Source: UBA7359 sp963976795
GTDB lineage: Bacteria > Pseudomonadota > Gammaproteobacteria > Eutrophobiales > Eutrophobiaceae
DNA: 20,452 nt
Direction: 5' to 3'
NCBI GenBank assembly: GCA_963976795.1
Contig: CAXBLT010000022.1
Coordinates: 1-20,452, forward strand
Shown: piece by piece, positions 7,802 through 16,519 of the stretch
Numbering within the stretch: position 1 is the first letter of the stretch
How the letters are laid out: each line of letters opens with the position of its first letter
Position numbers and translations under genes: made by a program
The notes under the pieces: model-generated
Seen by the model: only the letters and a program-made list of their open reading frames with translations
Database searches by the model: none
Told to the model about the DNA's origin: nothing

Positions 7802-8008
7802 GTTCCGGTTTAATCAGACTATTTTTATAGTAAAACCCTGCTCTCTGGTTTAATGTCTCTGATTTTTAGACCTATTCTAAATACATTGAATCTCTGTAAT
7901 AATACACCTCGTACTTTAGCCTGAGATTGTATTTAAAAGCTTACTTTTAAAATCGTTTCTCTATTCTGAACAATAAAAACATATAAACACCTTTAAGGAG
8001 TATTTTTT

Positions 8009-8614
8009 ATGTCTGTATTAGTTGGTCGCGAAGCACCTGATTTCACTGCCCCTGCTGTATTAGCTGATGGCACTATCATTGATGCATTTAATCTGAAAGA
8101 ACAAATCAAAGGCAAGAATGCTGTTATCTTCTTTTATCCTTTGGATTTCACCTTTGTTTGCCCATCTGAATTAATCGCATTTAGTAAACGTATCCCTGAA
8201 TTCGAAAAACGTAATACTCAGGTTATTGGTGTTTCTATTGACTCACACTTCACCCACAACGCATGGCGTAATACTCCCGTTAATAACGGCGGTATTGGTG
8301 CTGTTGCTTATCCACTGGTTGCTGATCTGACACATGGTATCTGTAAAGATTATGACGTAGAAACTCCAGACGGTGCTGTCTCGTATCGTGGTTCATTCCT
8401 GATTGACACCAATGGTGTCGTCAGACATCAAGTCGTTAATGATCTGCCTTTAGGTCGTAACGTTGATGAAATGATTCGTATGGTAGATGCTTTGTTGTTC
8501 CATGAAGAACATGGCGAAGTTTGCCCTGCTGGCTGGAACAAAGGCGATAAAGGCATGCAGGCAAGTCCTGAAGGTGTCGCTGCTTATCTTTCTGAAAACG
8601 AAGGTAGCCTATAA
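8009..8614 (+). CDS. 2-Cys peroxiredoxin (AhpC/Prx1 class)
   Basis: This enzyme reduces hydrogen peroxide and organic hydroperoxides in the cytoplasm using a thiol donor such as thioredoxin or AhpF. It has 201 residues. The peroxidatic Cys51 lies in YPLDFTFVCPSE, with the supporting Thr48 and with Arg127 in SYRGSF. The resolving Cys172 lies in HGEVCPAGW. The GGIG motif is at 94-97, but the C-terminus ends in AAYLSENEGSL without the YF motif of over-oxidation-sensitive eukaryotic enzymes, as is usual in bacterial members. AAGGAG lies nine bases before the ATG. The 207-bp upstream gap has no promoter I can call with confidence. The gene is monocistronic, with a terminator at 8794. Confidence 0.95.
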   Translation: MSVLVGREAPDFTAPAVLADGTIIDAFNLKEQIKGKNAVIFFYPLDFTFVCPSELIAFSKRIPEFEKRNTQVIGVSIDSHFTHNAWRNTPVNNGGIGAVAYPLVADLTHGICKDYDVETPDGAVSYRGSFLIDTNGVVRHQVVNDLPLGRNVDEMIRMVDALLFHEEHGEVCPAGWNKGDKGMQASPEGVAAYLSENEGSL

Positions 8615-8685
8615 ACTGTTGCTAAGCATAAACACTATCAAGACTAAATGGCACTTACCTAAAGTCTATCAATAGTATTTTTTGC

Positions 8686-8770
8686 GTTTGTCATCCCCGG
8701 TCAGGCGGGGATCCAGTGAATATAATAAAACTTGTTTAACTGGATTCCCCCCTGACCGGGAAAGACGGAC
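8686..8770. repeat. Palindromic dispersed-type intergenic element
   Basis: Two 22-bp arms, 8696-8717 and 8739-8760, are inverted copies with two mismatches. They read CCCGGTCAGGCGGGGATCCAGT-like outwards and enclose an AT-rich 21-bp loop. Flanking bases (GTCATCC on the left, GGAAAGAC on the right) extend the symmetry imperfectly. The GTCATCCCCG...GGGGATCCAGT pattern resembles short palindromic repeats found many times in some proteobacterial genomes. It lies between the peroxiredoxin stop and its terminator, so it would be transcribed. Confidence 0.75.
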
Positions 8771-8793
8771 TTAAGCATATGACATTCTTATCA

Positions 8794-8817
8794 AGCTCGG
8801 TTTATCCGGGCTTTTTT
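8794..8817 (+). terminator. Terminator of the peroxiredoxin gene
   Basis: AGCTCGG (8794-8800) and CCGGGCT (8806-8812) form a seven-pair stem with one G-U pair and a five-base loop, followed by a run of T to 8817. The T tract is on the plus side only, so it serves the gene to its left. Confidence 0.85.
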
Positions 8818-8878
8818 ATCTCCATGGGAGGAGTGTATGTCGCGAGAGGACAGGATCTCCGGTGCGACGATCATTATA

Positions 8879-10024
8879 TTAAGCCGAAAACGTAATCTCA
8901 TAGGTTACCCCGTCTTTAGACCGACCCGTTTTCCCTCGCTGTGAAGAAAAATACAGGCGTTTACCATCTGGCGAAAAAGCAGGTCCAGTAATTTCGGATC
9001 GGTCTTGTCCATGCACATCAACAAGTACATGCGGTTCGTAGTTACGATCCAAAGCAATGATCTGCATGTTGCCACCGTCTTCTGCAATTAAAAGTTCGCC
9101 GGATGGTGAGACTTCAATATTATCAACACCAGTGAGTAAGGGTAGTTGATAGTCACTTGCACTATAAACCCTGGTGATCAAATACGTCTGTGTATGATAT
9201 GACCAAACGATGTTATCAATCTTTGTTGTGAAAAAGATTTGTTTATTATGATAAACAATACCTTCACCGCCTTTAAAACGCGCGGCATCCATTACTTGAT
9301 AGCGTGTCGGTTTTATTTTTGCTAAAGGATCGTCTATTTTTTTCCAGGACAATACATTTTTGTTTGGAACGGCCACTTCAAGAGCACCTTCAGACAAATT
9401 ATTTTTAATATGTGGCTTGAAACGATAGAAACAGCCGTCTCTTAAATCTTCGGTTAGATAAACATAACCGCTATCGGGATCTACTGCTGCTGCTTCATGA
9501 TTAAAACTTCCCATTGCTGGCCTAACAATTGCCGTTTGTTTCCCCGCAGGGTCACATTCATAGATCTGTCCATGGTCACCTGATTCTTCACAGGATAACC
9601 ATGTATTCCATGGTGTCTTCCCTCCCGCACAATTACGTGATGTTTTATCTAATATTGGATAGGCATCAACAATGAGACCTTTGTTATTAAACCTGATTGC
9701 GCCAACACCGCCTTTCTTCTTTTTCATTTCACAGTTAGATACATAGATCCAACCGTTGTCTTCTGTCGCGAAGCAAGCCCCGCCGTCAGGCGCGCTATGC
9801 CAAAGAAACTTTTTATTATTAATAACCGGTAGGCTGGATTGTGCTATTTGTCGAATGACACTGCCTTTAGGTATTTCAATATTGAGATCTTTATCAAGCC
9901 AGGTTTCTTTGATTAAATTGATAGCAGAGCGTTTGCCTGCCTTCACCATATTGGGAATTGCCATACTGCTTAAGCCAAGCATGGCGTATTGTAAAAACTG
10001 TCGTCGTGATTTTATCCCTCTCAT
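8879..10024 (-). CDS. Tat-exported PhoX-like (DUF839) phosphatase-family protein
   Basis: The N-terminus SRRQFLQ followed by a hydrophobic stretch (YAMLGLSSMAIP) is a twin-arginine signal, so the protein should be folded in the cytoplasm and exported. The body carries the hallmark blocks of the PhoX family: NCAGGKTPWNTWLSCEE (131-147), SFNHEAAAVDP (173-183), YLTED (189-193), GGEGIVY (252-258), GVDNIEVSPSGE (299-310) with AEDGG, and TGPAFSPDGKRLYFS. In characterised PhoX enzymes such acidic residues bind calcium and iron in a propeller fold for phosphate-ester hydrolysis. At 381 residues this is shorter than those enzymes, so the exact substrate is uncertain. The ribosome site before the ATG is weak. 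The gene follows the malic enzyme by 50 bases and is probably co-transcribed. Confidence 0.82.
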   Translation of the reverse strand: MRGIKSRRQFLQYAMLGLSSMAIPNMVKAGKRSAINLIKETWLDKDLNIEIPKGSVIRQIAQSSLPVINNKKFLWHSAPDGGACFATEDNGWIYVSNCEMKKKKGGVGAIRFNNKGLIVDAYPILDKTSRNCAGGKTPWNTWLSCEESGDHGQIYECDPAGKQTAIVRPAMGSFNHEAAAVDPDSGYVYLTEDLRDGCFYRFKPHIKNNLSEGALEVAVPNKNVLSWKKIDDPLAKIKPTRYQVMDAARFKGGEGIVYHNKQIFFTTKIDNIVWSYHTQTYLITRVYSASDYQLPLLTGVDNIEVSPSGELLIAEDGGNMQIIALDRNYEPHVLVDVHGQDRSEITGPAFSPDGKRLYFSSQRGKTGRSKDGVTYEITFSA

Positions 10025-10074
10025 AGAGTTAGTCTATATAAACTTTTTGAAATTGATATTACAACTTACTGCGA

Positions 10075-11700
10075 TTAATAGTCAGGTTCATACATATAAT
10101 TCTTAATCCTTTCTTGCAGGTCATTCGGCCTTTCTGTCTTTACAACTTTTGTTTCATAAACATTTTCAGCTACAGCTAACGCAATATTGTATGAAACCTC
10201 GCGAATAGTATTTAGAGGTGGGTAGATCATGCCTTTATCAAGATCCTCCTGGCTCACCTGATTTGCTAAAGTTCGTGCTGCGACCAAAAACATGTCTTCG
10301 GTAATAACAGGAGCGTTGCTGACTATCGTGCCCAAACCAACCCCTGGAAAAATATAGACATTATTACCCTGTCCCGGTGTGTAGTGCTTGCCTTCATAGT
10401 CGAGAGGGGGAAACGGACTACCGCTAGCAAAGATAACTTTGCCCTGACTCCATTCATAAGCTTCTAGTGCCGTACATTCAGCCCGCGAGGTGGGATTGGA
10501 AAGCGCAAAAATCGTTGGCCGTTCGTTAACACTAGTCATTGCTTCAATAACACTACGCGTAAATGTATTCGGAGCACCTGTTGCACCTATCAATACATTG
10601 GGTTTAATGTCATTTATCGCATCGATAAAGCCAAGCTGTTCATGTTCATGCATATAAGGCTCATTGTGCGACATTAATCCTTTACGTCCTTTTACGACGA
10701 GACCTTCTACATCAACAAACCATAATCTTTTTCGTGCCTCACTTTCTGTCAAACCCTCTTGTTGCAAGGCATAACATAACAAGTCAGCTATGCCAGTTGC
10801 CGCCGAACCTGCACCAAGAAACATAATCTTCATGTCTTTGAAATTCAACCCTGAGATGCGGGTACTGGCATAAACCCCAGCTAAGGCAACACCGGCAGTA
10901 CCTTGAATATCATCATTAAAACACAGCACTTCATCGCGATATTTATTTAACAGGGTATAGGCATTTGGCGTTAGAAAATCTTCAAACTGGATCAAGGCTT
11001 TGGGAAATAATTCTTTTACGCCCTGGATAAATTCATCGACGATATCATTATACGCATTACCTGTTATTCGGCTTTGAGACAAACCAAGATAGAACTCATC
11101 ATGTAGATATTCGACGTTGTTAGTGCCAACATCGAGCATAATGGGCAAGCATTGGTGTGGAGGTATGCCTGCACAAGCAACATACAATGCCAACTTGCCA
11201 ATCGGTATCCCAATACCATTTGCACCCAGGTCGCCTAAACCAAGTATACGTTCACCATCAGTAACAACAATGACCTTGATGTCCTTATAAGGCCAGTTCT
11301 CAAGAACCCCTTTAATATCACCTTTATCATTTGCGGTTATATACATACCTCTTGGTCTACGATACAAATGCGCATATTCCTTGCACGCCTGCCCAACAGT
11401 CGGCGTGTAAATTAAAGGCATAATTTCTTCGATATGATTGATTACTAATTTATAAAACAGACGCTCATTGCGTGACTGCAATGCGGTTAAAAAAATATAT
11501 TTTTCTATATCACCAGGGGTGCGACGTAGATTCTTGAGCGTTCTTTCTAATTGAGTTTCGGACGATACAACCTTTGGCGGCAAGAGGCCGCGCAAGTTAT
11601 ATCGTTCACGTTCTTCTTCAGTAAAGGCTGTCCCTTTATTTAACGAAGCACTATTGAGCACCTGAAATCCTGTTAGTGGGATATCTTTTTTCTTATCCAT
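10075..11700 (-). CDS. maeA: NAD-dependent malic enzyme (SfcA/MaeA type)
   Basis: This enzyme oxidatively decarboxylates malate to pyruvate, linking the TCA cycle to pyruvate. The 541 residues match the long bacterial form. The N-terminal malic domain holds IYTPTVGQAC with the catalytic Tyr98 and GKLALY with Lys169. The metal site is formed by FEDF (Glu240, Asp241) and NDDIQGTA (Asp264). The NAD-binding fold begins with GAGSAATGI (296-304). The preference for NAD over NADP is inferred from the family type. The gene starts 11 bases after the PilZ stop codon; the nearest Shine-Dalgarno-like bases (AGGG) lie within the end of that gene, which points to coupled translation. The phoX-like gene follows. 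Confidence 0.95.
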   Translation of the reverse strand: MDKKKDIPLTGFQVLNSASLNKGTAFTEEERERYNLRGLLPPKVVSSETQLERTLKNLRRTPGDIEKYIFLTALQSRNERLFYKLVINHIEEIMPLIYTPTVGQACKEYAHLYRRPRGMYITANDKGDIKGVLENWPYKDIKVIVVTDGERILGLGDLGANGIGIPIGKLALYVACAGIPPHQCLPIMLDVGTNNVEYLHDEFYLGLSQSRITGNAYNDIVDEFIQGVKELFPKALIQFEDFLTPNAYTLLNKYRDEVLCFNDDIQGTAGVALAGVYASTRISGLNFKDMKIMFLGAGSAATGIADLLCYALQQEGLTESEARKRLWFVDVEGLVVKGRKGLMSHNEPYMHEHEQLGFIDAINDIKPNVLIGATGAPNTFTRSVIEAMTSVNERPTIFALSNPTSRAECTALEAYEWSQGKVIFASGSPFPPLDYEGKHYTPGQGNNVYIFPGVGLGTIVSNAPVITEDMFLVAARTLANQVSQEDLDKGMIYPPLNTIREVSYNIALAVAENVYETKVVKTERPNDLQERIKNYMYEPDY

Positions 11701-11711
11701 AAGAATATTAT

Positions 11712-12128
11712 TTATGTCCCTGGGAAATCATCCGCATATCTTTCAATCCATTCTCTTGCAGCTTCCTCGCTGTCAATTGCTCTACTCTCATTCTTCAAAA
11801 CTTCATTTCGATAATGTTCTATATGGCAGATCTGTTCGATCATCCGTAGATGAAACACTTGATCCTTACTTACAATAAATTCTATTCCAATTTCATATAG
11901 ATCATTTTTTAAACGACACCAGACAGCTTTGCCGGTTATTTCAAAACTCGGGTTAACACATTCAATTCTCATTTTGACCATCTTGCCTTTTTCAATAGGT
12001 TGAGAACATAAACAAGCAACACCACCAAAGCTAACATTATTCAAAGTGTTTATGCCGTACTTGACCTCACCATCCAACTCATCGAGTTGGAAAGGCACAG
12101 ACGTAGGATGACGAATAAATTCTCTCAA
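11712..12128 (-). CDS. PilZ-domain protein, probable c-di-GMP receptor
   Basis: The protein carries both PilZ ligand motifs: RxxxR as REFIRHP near the N-terminus and NxSxxG as NNVSFGG about 30 residues later. A beta-rich core follows (MVKMRIECV, FEITGKAVW, LYEIGIEF), and then a charged helical tail of about 45 residues. It should bind cyclic di-GMP and relay the signal to an unknown partner. No ATG is available. Two TTG codons could start it: 12138-12140, with AAAGG too close, and 12126-12128, with GGAG six bases upstream. I prefer the second, which gives 138 residues. It heads an apparent operon with the malic enzyme and PhoX-like genes, and lies beside the pilus ATPase genes but behind their terminator. 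Confidence 0.88.
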   Translation of the reverse strand: MREFIRHPTSVPFQLDELDGEVKYGINTLNNVSFGGVACLCSQPIEKGKMVKMRIECVNPSFEITGKAVWCRLKNDLYEIGIEFIVSKDQVFHLRMIEQICHIEHYRNEVLKNESRAIDSEEAAREWIERYADDFPGT

Positions 12129-12196
12129 TGAAGGCTCCAAAGCCTTTAATTAATATGACTATTTTTTATCGGCAATTTTTACAGCATTATTAATGC

Positions 12197-12219
12197 AAAA
12201 AGGAGCCATAGGCTCCTTT
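12197..12219 (-). terminator. Terminator of the pilT-pilU cluster
   Basis: AAAGGAGCC (12199-12207), ATA, GGCTCCTTT (12211-12219) is a perfect nine-pair stem. On the minus strand it is followed by a short T run (the A tract from 12197). It separates the retraction ATPase genes from the PilZ operon. Confidence 0.85.
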
Positions 12220-12245
12220 AAATTTAAAAATAATTTTTATCTTTG

Positions 12246-13301
12246 TTAACCAAAACTAATTTTATTCTCAAGGTTGGTTCTGGAATCAGCATTATTCAGC
12301 GCCTCTTCCAGTTCGATACGACCTTCTTTATATAAATTAAATAATGCGGTATCAAAGGTTTGCATGCCTCTTTGTCCGCTCTCCGCCATAGCAACCTTGA
12401 GTTCATCGATATCACCCTTTAGGATCAATTCCTGAATATGTGGCGTGTTAACAAGAATCTCAATTGCCGCCGTACGTTTACCATCAATACCTAATACCAG
12501 CCGTTGTGAAACAACCGCACGAATATTCAAAGAAAGATCCATAAACAATTGTTTATGCATGTCTTGCGGAAACATATTAATCACTCGTTCCATAGCCTGG
12601 TTGGCATTATTTGCATGCAAAGTAGATATCGCTAAGTGACCAGTATTCGCAAGTTCGAGCGCAGCTTCCATGGTTGTTCTATCTCGTATTTCACCGATTA
12701 GAATTACATCTGGTGCTTCACGTAAAGAGGCCTTTAGCGCGTTGGCATAGGATTGAGTATCAACTCCGACTTCACGTTGATTAACTATCGCCTTAAGATT
12801 AGGGTGACTAAATTCAACCGGGTCTTCGATAGTCAGAATATGACCCGCCATGTTTTCATTACGATGATTAATCATTGCCGCCAGCGTAGTCGACTTACCG
12901 GAACCAGTTGCGCCTACCATCAAGATGAGGCCACGCTTGTTCATGATCATCTCTGATAAAATCTCAGGCACACCAAGTTGGGCTATGGTCGGGATTTCAT
13001 TAGGAATACGGCGCAACACCATACCCACCTCACCGCGCTGGCGAAAAACATTTACTCGAAAACGTGCTTGATCGGCCAACGGGATAGCAAAGTCACACTC
13101 CAGTCGATCTTCAAACTCCGCGATCTGCTTTTCATTCATGATGCCATAAGCAGCAGCCTTGGTTAACTCACCCGTGAGAATTGTTTTACCTACAGAAGTC
13201 GCCTTACCCTCCATCTTTACTTTGACAGGAGAATCGGTTGTGAGAAAAAGATCAGAAGCATCTTTTTCAACCATTAATTTTAAATAAGGTGTGATATCCA
13301 T
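12246..13301 (-). CDS. PilT/PilU-family ATPase, extra PilU-like paralog
   Basis: This is a hexameric ATPase of the type IV pilus retraction family, 351 residues. Walker A is GATGSGKST (130-138). The Asp box is TIEDPVEF, Walker B is DVILIGEIRD, and the His box is TGHLAISTLHAN. It lacks the AIRNLIRE motif of true PilT and has TPHIQELILKGD at that place, as in PilU (SPLISDLILKGE in the neighbour). GMQTFDTALFNLY and the ALNNADS tail are also PilU-like. It is therefore a second PilU-type protein rather than PilT. The ribosome site before the ATG is weak. It lies 53 bases downstream of pilU and ends the cluster just before the terminator at 12197. A role as an accessory retraction motor is inferred. 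Confidence 0.9.
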   Translation of the reverse strand: MDITPYLKLMVEKDASDLFLTTDSPVKVKMEGKATSVGKTILTGELTKAAAYGIMNEKQIAEFEDRLECDFAIPLADQARFRVNVFRQRGEVGMVLRRIPNEIPTIAQLGVPEILSEMIMNKRGLILMVGATGSGKSTTLAAMINHRNENMAGHILTIEDPVEFSHPNLKAIVNQREVGVDTQSYANALKASLREAPDVILIGEIRDRTTMEAALELANTGHLAISTLHANNANQAMERVINMFPQDMHKQLFMDLSLNIRAVVSQRLVLGIDGKRTAAIEILVNTPHIQELILKGDIDELKVAMAESGQRGMQTFDTALFNLYKEGRIELEEALNNADSRTNLENKISFG

Positions 13302-13354
13302 GCCGTATTAACGCTACCTGTTTAATTATTTATTGATTTAATATCTTGCCGAAA

Positions 13355-14521
13355 TTAACGCATCATTCCCGATTCGTCATCAGTTTCTTCGAGGCTGAGA
13401 TGATCCAACCCTTCCAATGCATCTCCTCCTTTTGCTGCTTTTCCTTCCAACTTAATTCGTAGACGTAACTCATTCATTGAGTCTGCGGAGCGCAAGGCAT
13501 CTTCAAGTTTAATTTTATCTGCTTCATATAGGTCAAACAGAGCCTGATCAAAGGTCTTCATGCCTAGCTCGTTTGATTTAGCCATGATTGCCTTAATCTC
13601 ATGTACTTCACCTTTCAGAATCAAATCCGAGATCAAAGGTGAATTGAGCAAGATTTCAATTGCGGCAGCACGACCGTTACCATCGACTGTTTTTAATAGG
13701 CGTTGAGATATAACCGCTTTCAAATTGAGGGATAAATCCATCAGCAATTGCATTTTACGTTCTTCCGGGAAAAAGTTAATAATACGATCTAATGCCTGGT
13801 TAGAACTATTCGCATGCAGGGTCGCCATAGCCAAGTGACCTGTTTCGGCAAAGGCGATACCAAATTCCATAGTATCCTTGTCTCGTATTTCACCAAGAAG
13901 AATGACATCCGGAGCCTGACGCAGGGTATTTTTTAACGCTATTTCCCAATCGTCACAATCCACACCCACTTCACGCTGCATAATGATGCAGTTTTTATGA
14001 GGGTGGACGTACTCGATCGGATCCTCGATCGTAATAATATGCCCATAGGTATTGGCATTACGATAATCAAGCATAGCCGCTAATGATGTCGACTTACCAG
14101 AACCGGTACCGCCGACCATAATAACTAAACCATTCTTGGTCATGACAACATCTTTCAAAACTTCGGGCAAACCCAGCTTGTCCAGGTTTGGCACATCCGT
14201 TTCAATAACACGCATGACCAGACCACAAAAACTCTGTTGGATAAAAGCATTGGCGCGGAACCGCCCAATGCCCACCGGCGCAACGGCAAAGTTACATTCC
14301 TTGGTTGCCTCATATTCCTTCAGTTGCTTGTCATTCATGACTGCGTAGGCAAGTGCTTTGGTATTTTCAGGCGTCAGTTCGGTTTTTGAAACCGGGGTCA
14401 TCTTGCCATGAATCTTCATGGCGGGAGGAAACCCAACTGTGATAAATAAATCGGAGCCTCCCTTCTCAATCATCAGCTTGAGAAGATCGCGCATAAATTT
14501 TATCGCCTGTTCTCTTTCCAT
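13355..14521 (-). CDS. pilU: Type IV pilus retraction ATPase PilU
   Basis: PilU is the accessory retraction ATPase that works with PilT at the pilus base. It has 388 residues. The N-terminus LLKLMIEKGGSDLFITVGFPP is the PilU PAS-like start, and Walker A is GGTGSGKST around Lys143. It also carries TIEDPIEYVH, Walker B DVILLGEIRD and the His box TGHLAMATLHAN. The C-terminal helix holds KTFDQALFDLY. An acidic tail of about 25 residues (LEETDDESGMMR) follows the core. AGGAGAGGG directly before the ATG at 14521 settles the start. It is 39 bases downstream of pilT and surely in the same transcript. Confidence 0.95.
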   Translation of the reverse strand: MEREQAIKFMRDLLKLMIEKGGSDLFITVGFPPAMKIHGKMTPVSKTELTPENTKALAYAVMNDKQLKEYEATKECNFAVAPVGIGRFRANAFIQQSFCGLVMRVIETDVPNLDKLGLPEVLKDVVMTKNGLVIMVGGTGSGKSTSLAAMLDYRNANTYGHIITIEDPIEYVHPHKNCIIMQREVGVDCDDWEIALKNTLRQAPDVILLGEIRDKDTMEFGIAFAETGHLAMATLHANSSNQALDRIINFFPEERKMQLLMDLSLNLKAVISQRLLKTVDGNGRAAAIEILLNSPLISDLILKGEVHEIKAIMAKSNELGMKTFDQALFDLYEADKIKLEDALRSADSMNELRLRIKLEGKAAKGGDALEGLDHLSLEETDDESGMMR

Positions 14522-14560
14522 TCGCCCTCTCCTGAATCAGGAATTAGTTAATAGCTATAT

Positions 14561-15595
14561 TTAGAAATTATCTTTATTTGCGCATTTCGATATGGCTTCT
14601 TGTCGTGTCACCACATTCTTCTGCACCAGTTGTTGCAAGTTTTGATCAAGCGTCTGCATACCAAAGGCTTGACCCGTTTGAATCGCGGAATACATCTGCG
14701 CGATTTTGTTTTCGCGAATCAGGTTACGAATAGCTGGGGTTCCCATCATAATCTCGTGTGCAGCTACTCGACCACCGCCTTGCTTTTTCAGTAATGTTTG
14801 CGAAATAACAGACTTCAATGATTCTGATAGCATCGCCCTGATCATATCTTTTTCTGCTGCCGGAAAGACATCAACAACACGGTCAATGGTCTTTGCAGCA
14901 GAACTGGTGTGCAGAGTACCGAATACCAAGTGACCTGTTTCAGCAGCTGATAAAGCCAAACGAATTGTTTCCAAATCTCGCATTTCACCGACCAGAATAA
15001 CATCTGGATCTTCACGTAATGCTGAGCGTAAGGCCTCATTAAACCCAAGGGTGTCGCGATGTACTTCGCGTTGATTGATCAGACATTTTTTACTGACGTG
15101 TACAAATTCGATAGGATCTTCAACTGTTAGAATATGTCCATATTCGGTTTCATTCTTATGATTCACCATAGCTGCCAACGTGGTAGATTTACCTGATCCT
15201 GTTGGTCCCGTCACCAGAACAACACCTCGAGGTGTATCCGCGATCTGCTCGAAGATCTTCGGGGCATTAAGTTGCTCTAGAGATAAAATTTCTGAAGGAA
15301 TGGTACGAAATACAGCACCTGAACCACGGTTCTGATTGAAGGCATTGACACGAAAGCGAGCCAAGCCCGGAATTTCAAATGAAAAGTCACATTCCAGAAA
15401 CTCTTCATAATCCTTCCGCTGTTTATCGTTCATGATGTCATAAACCATGTCATGTACATCTTTATGATCCATGGTTGGAACGTTGATGCGACGCATATCA
15501 CCATCAACACGTATCATCGGGGGTTCTCCTGCCGATAAATGCAGATCCGAACTACCATTTTTTACACCGAAGGCTAAGAGCTCACCGATATCCAT
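14561..15595 (-). CDS. pilT: Type IV pilus retraction ATPase PilT
   Basis: PilT is the main motor that depolymerises the pilus, driving twitching and DNA uptake. The 344 residues match the family. It has SDLHLSAGEPP near the N-terminus, Walker A GPTGSGKST (130-138), the Asp box TVEDPIEF (157-164), Walker B DVILVGEMRD with Glu204, the His box GHLVFGTLHT (221-230), and the PilT-specific AIRNLIRE (288-295) needed for retraction in known members. GGGAGG five bases upstream fixes the start. It is the first gene of a three-ATPase transcript and is divergent from yggS across a 179-bp gap. Confidence 0.97.
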   Translation of the reverse strand: MDIGELLAFGVKNGSSDLHLSAGEPPMIRVDGDMRRINVPTMDHKDVHDMVYDIMNDKQRKDYEEFLECDFSFEIPGLARFRVNAFNQNRGSGAVFRTIPSEILSLEQLNAPKIFEQIADTPRGVVLVTGPTGSGKSTTLAAMVNHKNETEYGHILTVEDPIEFVHVSKKCLINQREVHRDTLGFNEALRSALREDPDVILVGEMRDLETIRLALSAAETGHLVFGTLHTSSAAKTIDRVVDVFPAAEKDMIRAMLSESLKSVISQTLLKKQGGGRVAAHEIMMGTPAIRNLIRENKIAQMYSAIQTGQAFGMQTLDQNLQQLVQKNVVTRQEAISKCANKDNF

Positions 15596-15774
15596 TTATA
15601 CCTCCCACTAGGTAATGACATAATTGACCAAGCATGTTGCAATATTATTCTTAGTTATTACACGCATGGCGGGCGAAACCAAAAAACTATGACTACTATT
15701 ATTGTTCTACCCTACGTACATTATCAATCTTACTGATATTTTAAATTATAGACTACCGTAATAGCCTCTTTTTT

Positions 15775-16473
15775 ATGAAAATTATCGATAATCTTGACCA
15801 TATACGCAATGAGATAAGCGTAGCAGAAAAACAATTTCACCGTAGTGCGTCATCTGTATGCCTGTTGGCCGTGAGCAAAACGCGAAACGTTAATGAGATT
15901 GTGGAAGCTATAAATGGAGGACAACGCCATTTCGGGGAGAATTATTGTCAGGAAGCCATCGAAAAGATTACCACAATTGACCGCGACGACCTGATCTGGC
16001 ATTTCATCGGTCCGATTCAGTCAAATAAAACCAGACAAATAGCCAGTCATTTTGATTGGGTGCATACCGTTGATCGAATCAAGGTCGCACGGCGCCTGAA
16101 CGAACTGCGACCTGAGACGCTGACACCATTAAACATCTGTATTCAAATTAATATCAGTGGTGAAGCTAGTAAGTCAGGCATCTCACTGGATAATGTTGAT
16201 AGTTTTTTAGAAGAGCTTGAGCAATTTAAGCGATTAAAAGTGCGGGGTTTGATGTCATTACCTGCCCCTGCAAACAACTTTGATGAGCAAAGAATTCCTT
16301 TTTCTATTTTGAATCAAAAGCTACAACAACTAAGTACATCCAGACCCGAGCTTGATACCCTTTCTATCGGGACAACTCAGGATATGACCGCGGCAATCGC
16401 AGAAGGCGCGACGATAGTCCGCATTGGTACCGCGATATTTGGTCCGCGCAATGCAACAAAACAAACAAATTGA
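15775..16473 (+). CDS. yggS: PLP homeostasis protein YggS (PLPBP family)
   Basis: This cytoplasmic protein binds pyridoxal phosphate and keeps its level balanced. It has 232 residues. The PLP lysine is Lys35 in LLAVSKTR. Further family blocks are HFGENYCQE, WHFIGPIQSNKTR, GLMSLPAP, and the phosphate-binding end GATIVRIGTAIFGPR. The usual SMGMS block reads SIGTTQDM here. No Shine-Dalgarno sequence is visible before the ATG. A possible promoter is TTATCA (15721-15726) and AATTAT (15744-15749) with 17-bp spacing, weak on both elements. It is the first of the yggS-proC-yggT-yggU series, an arrangement common in gammaproteobacteria. Confidence 0.95.
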   Translation: MKIIDNLDHIRNEISVAEKQFHRSASSVCLLAVSKTRNVNEIVEAINGGQRHFGENYCQEAIEKITTIDRDDLIWHFIGPIQSNKTRQIASHFDWVHTVDRIKVARRLNELRPETLTPLNICIQINISGEASKSGISLDNVDSFLEELEQFKRLKVRGLMSLPAPANNFDEQRIPFSILNQKLQQLSTSRPELDTLSIGTTQDMTAAIAEGATIVRIGTAIFGPRNATKQTN

Positions 16474-16519
16474 TAAACTGGCATAATAAAAAATCAATAT
16501 GCATAAAAAATTTAGCTAA

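Noticed and set aside
8794..8817. A bidirectional terminator serving the PhoX-like gene too
   Set aside because: Read on the minus strand, the stem is not followed by a T tract.
12246..13301. Calling this gene a second pilT
   Set aside because: It lacks the AIRNLIRE motif and its C-terminal motifs follow PilU.
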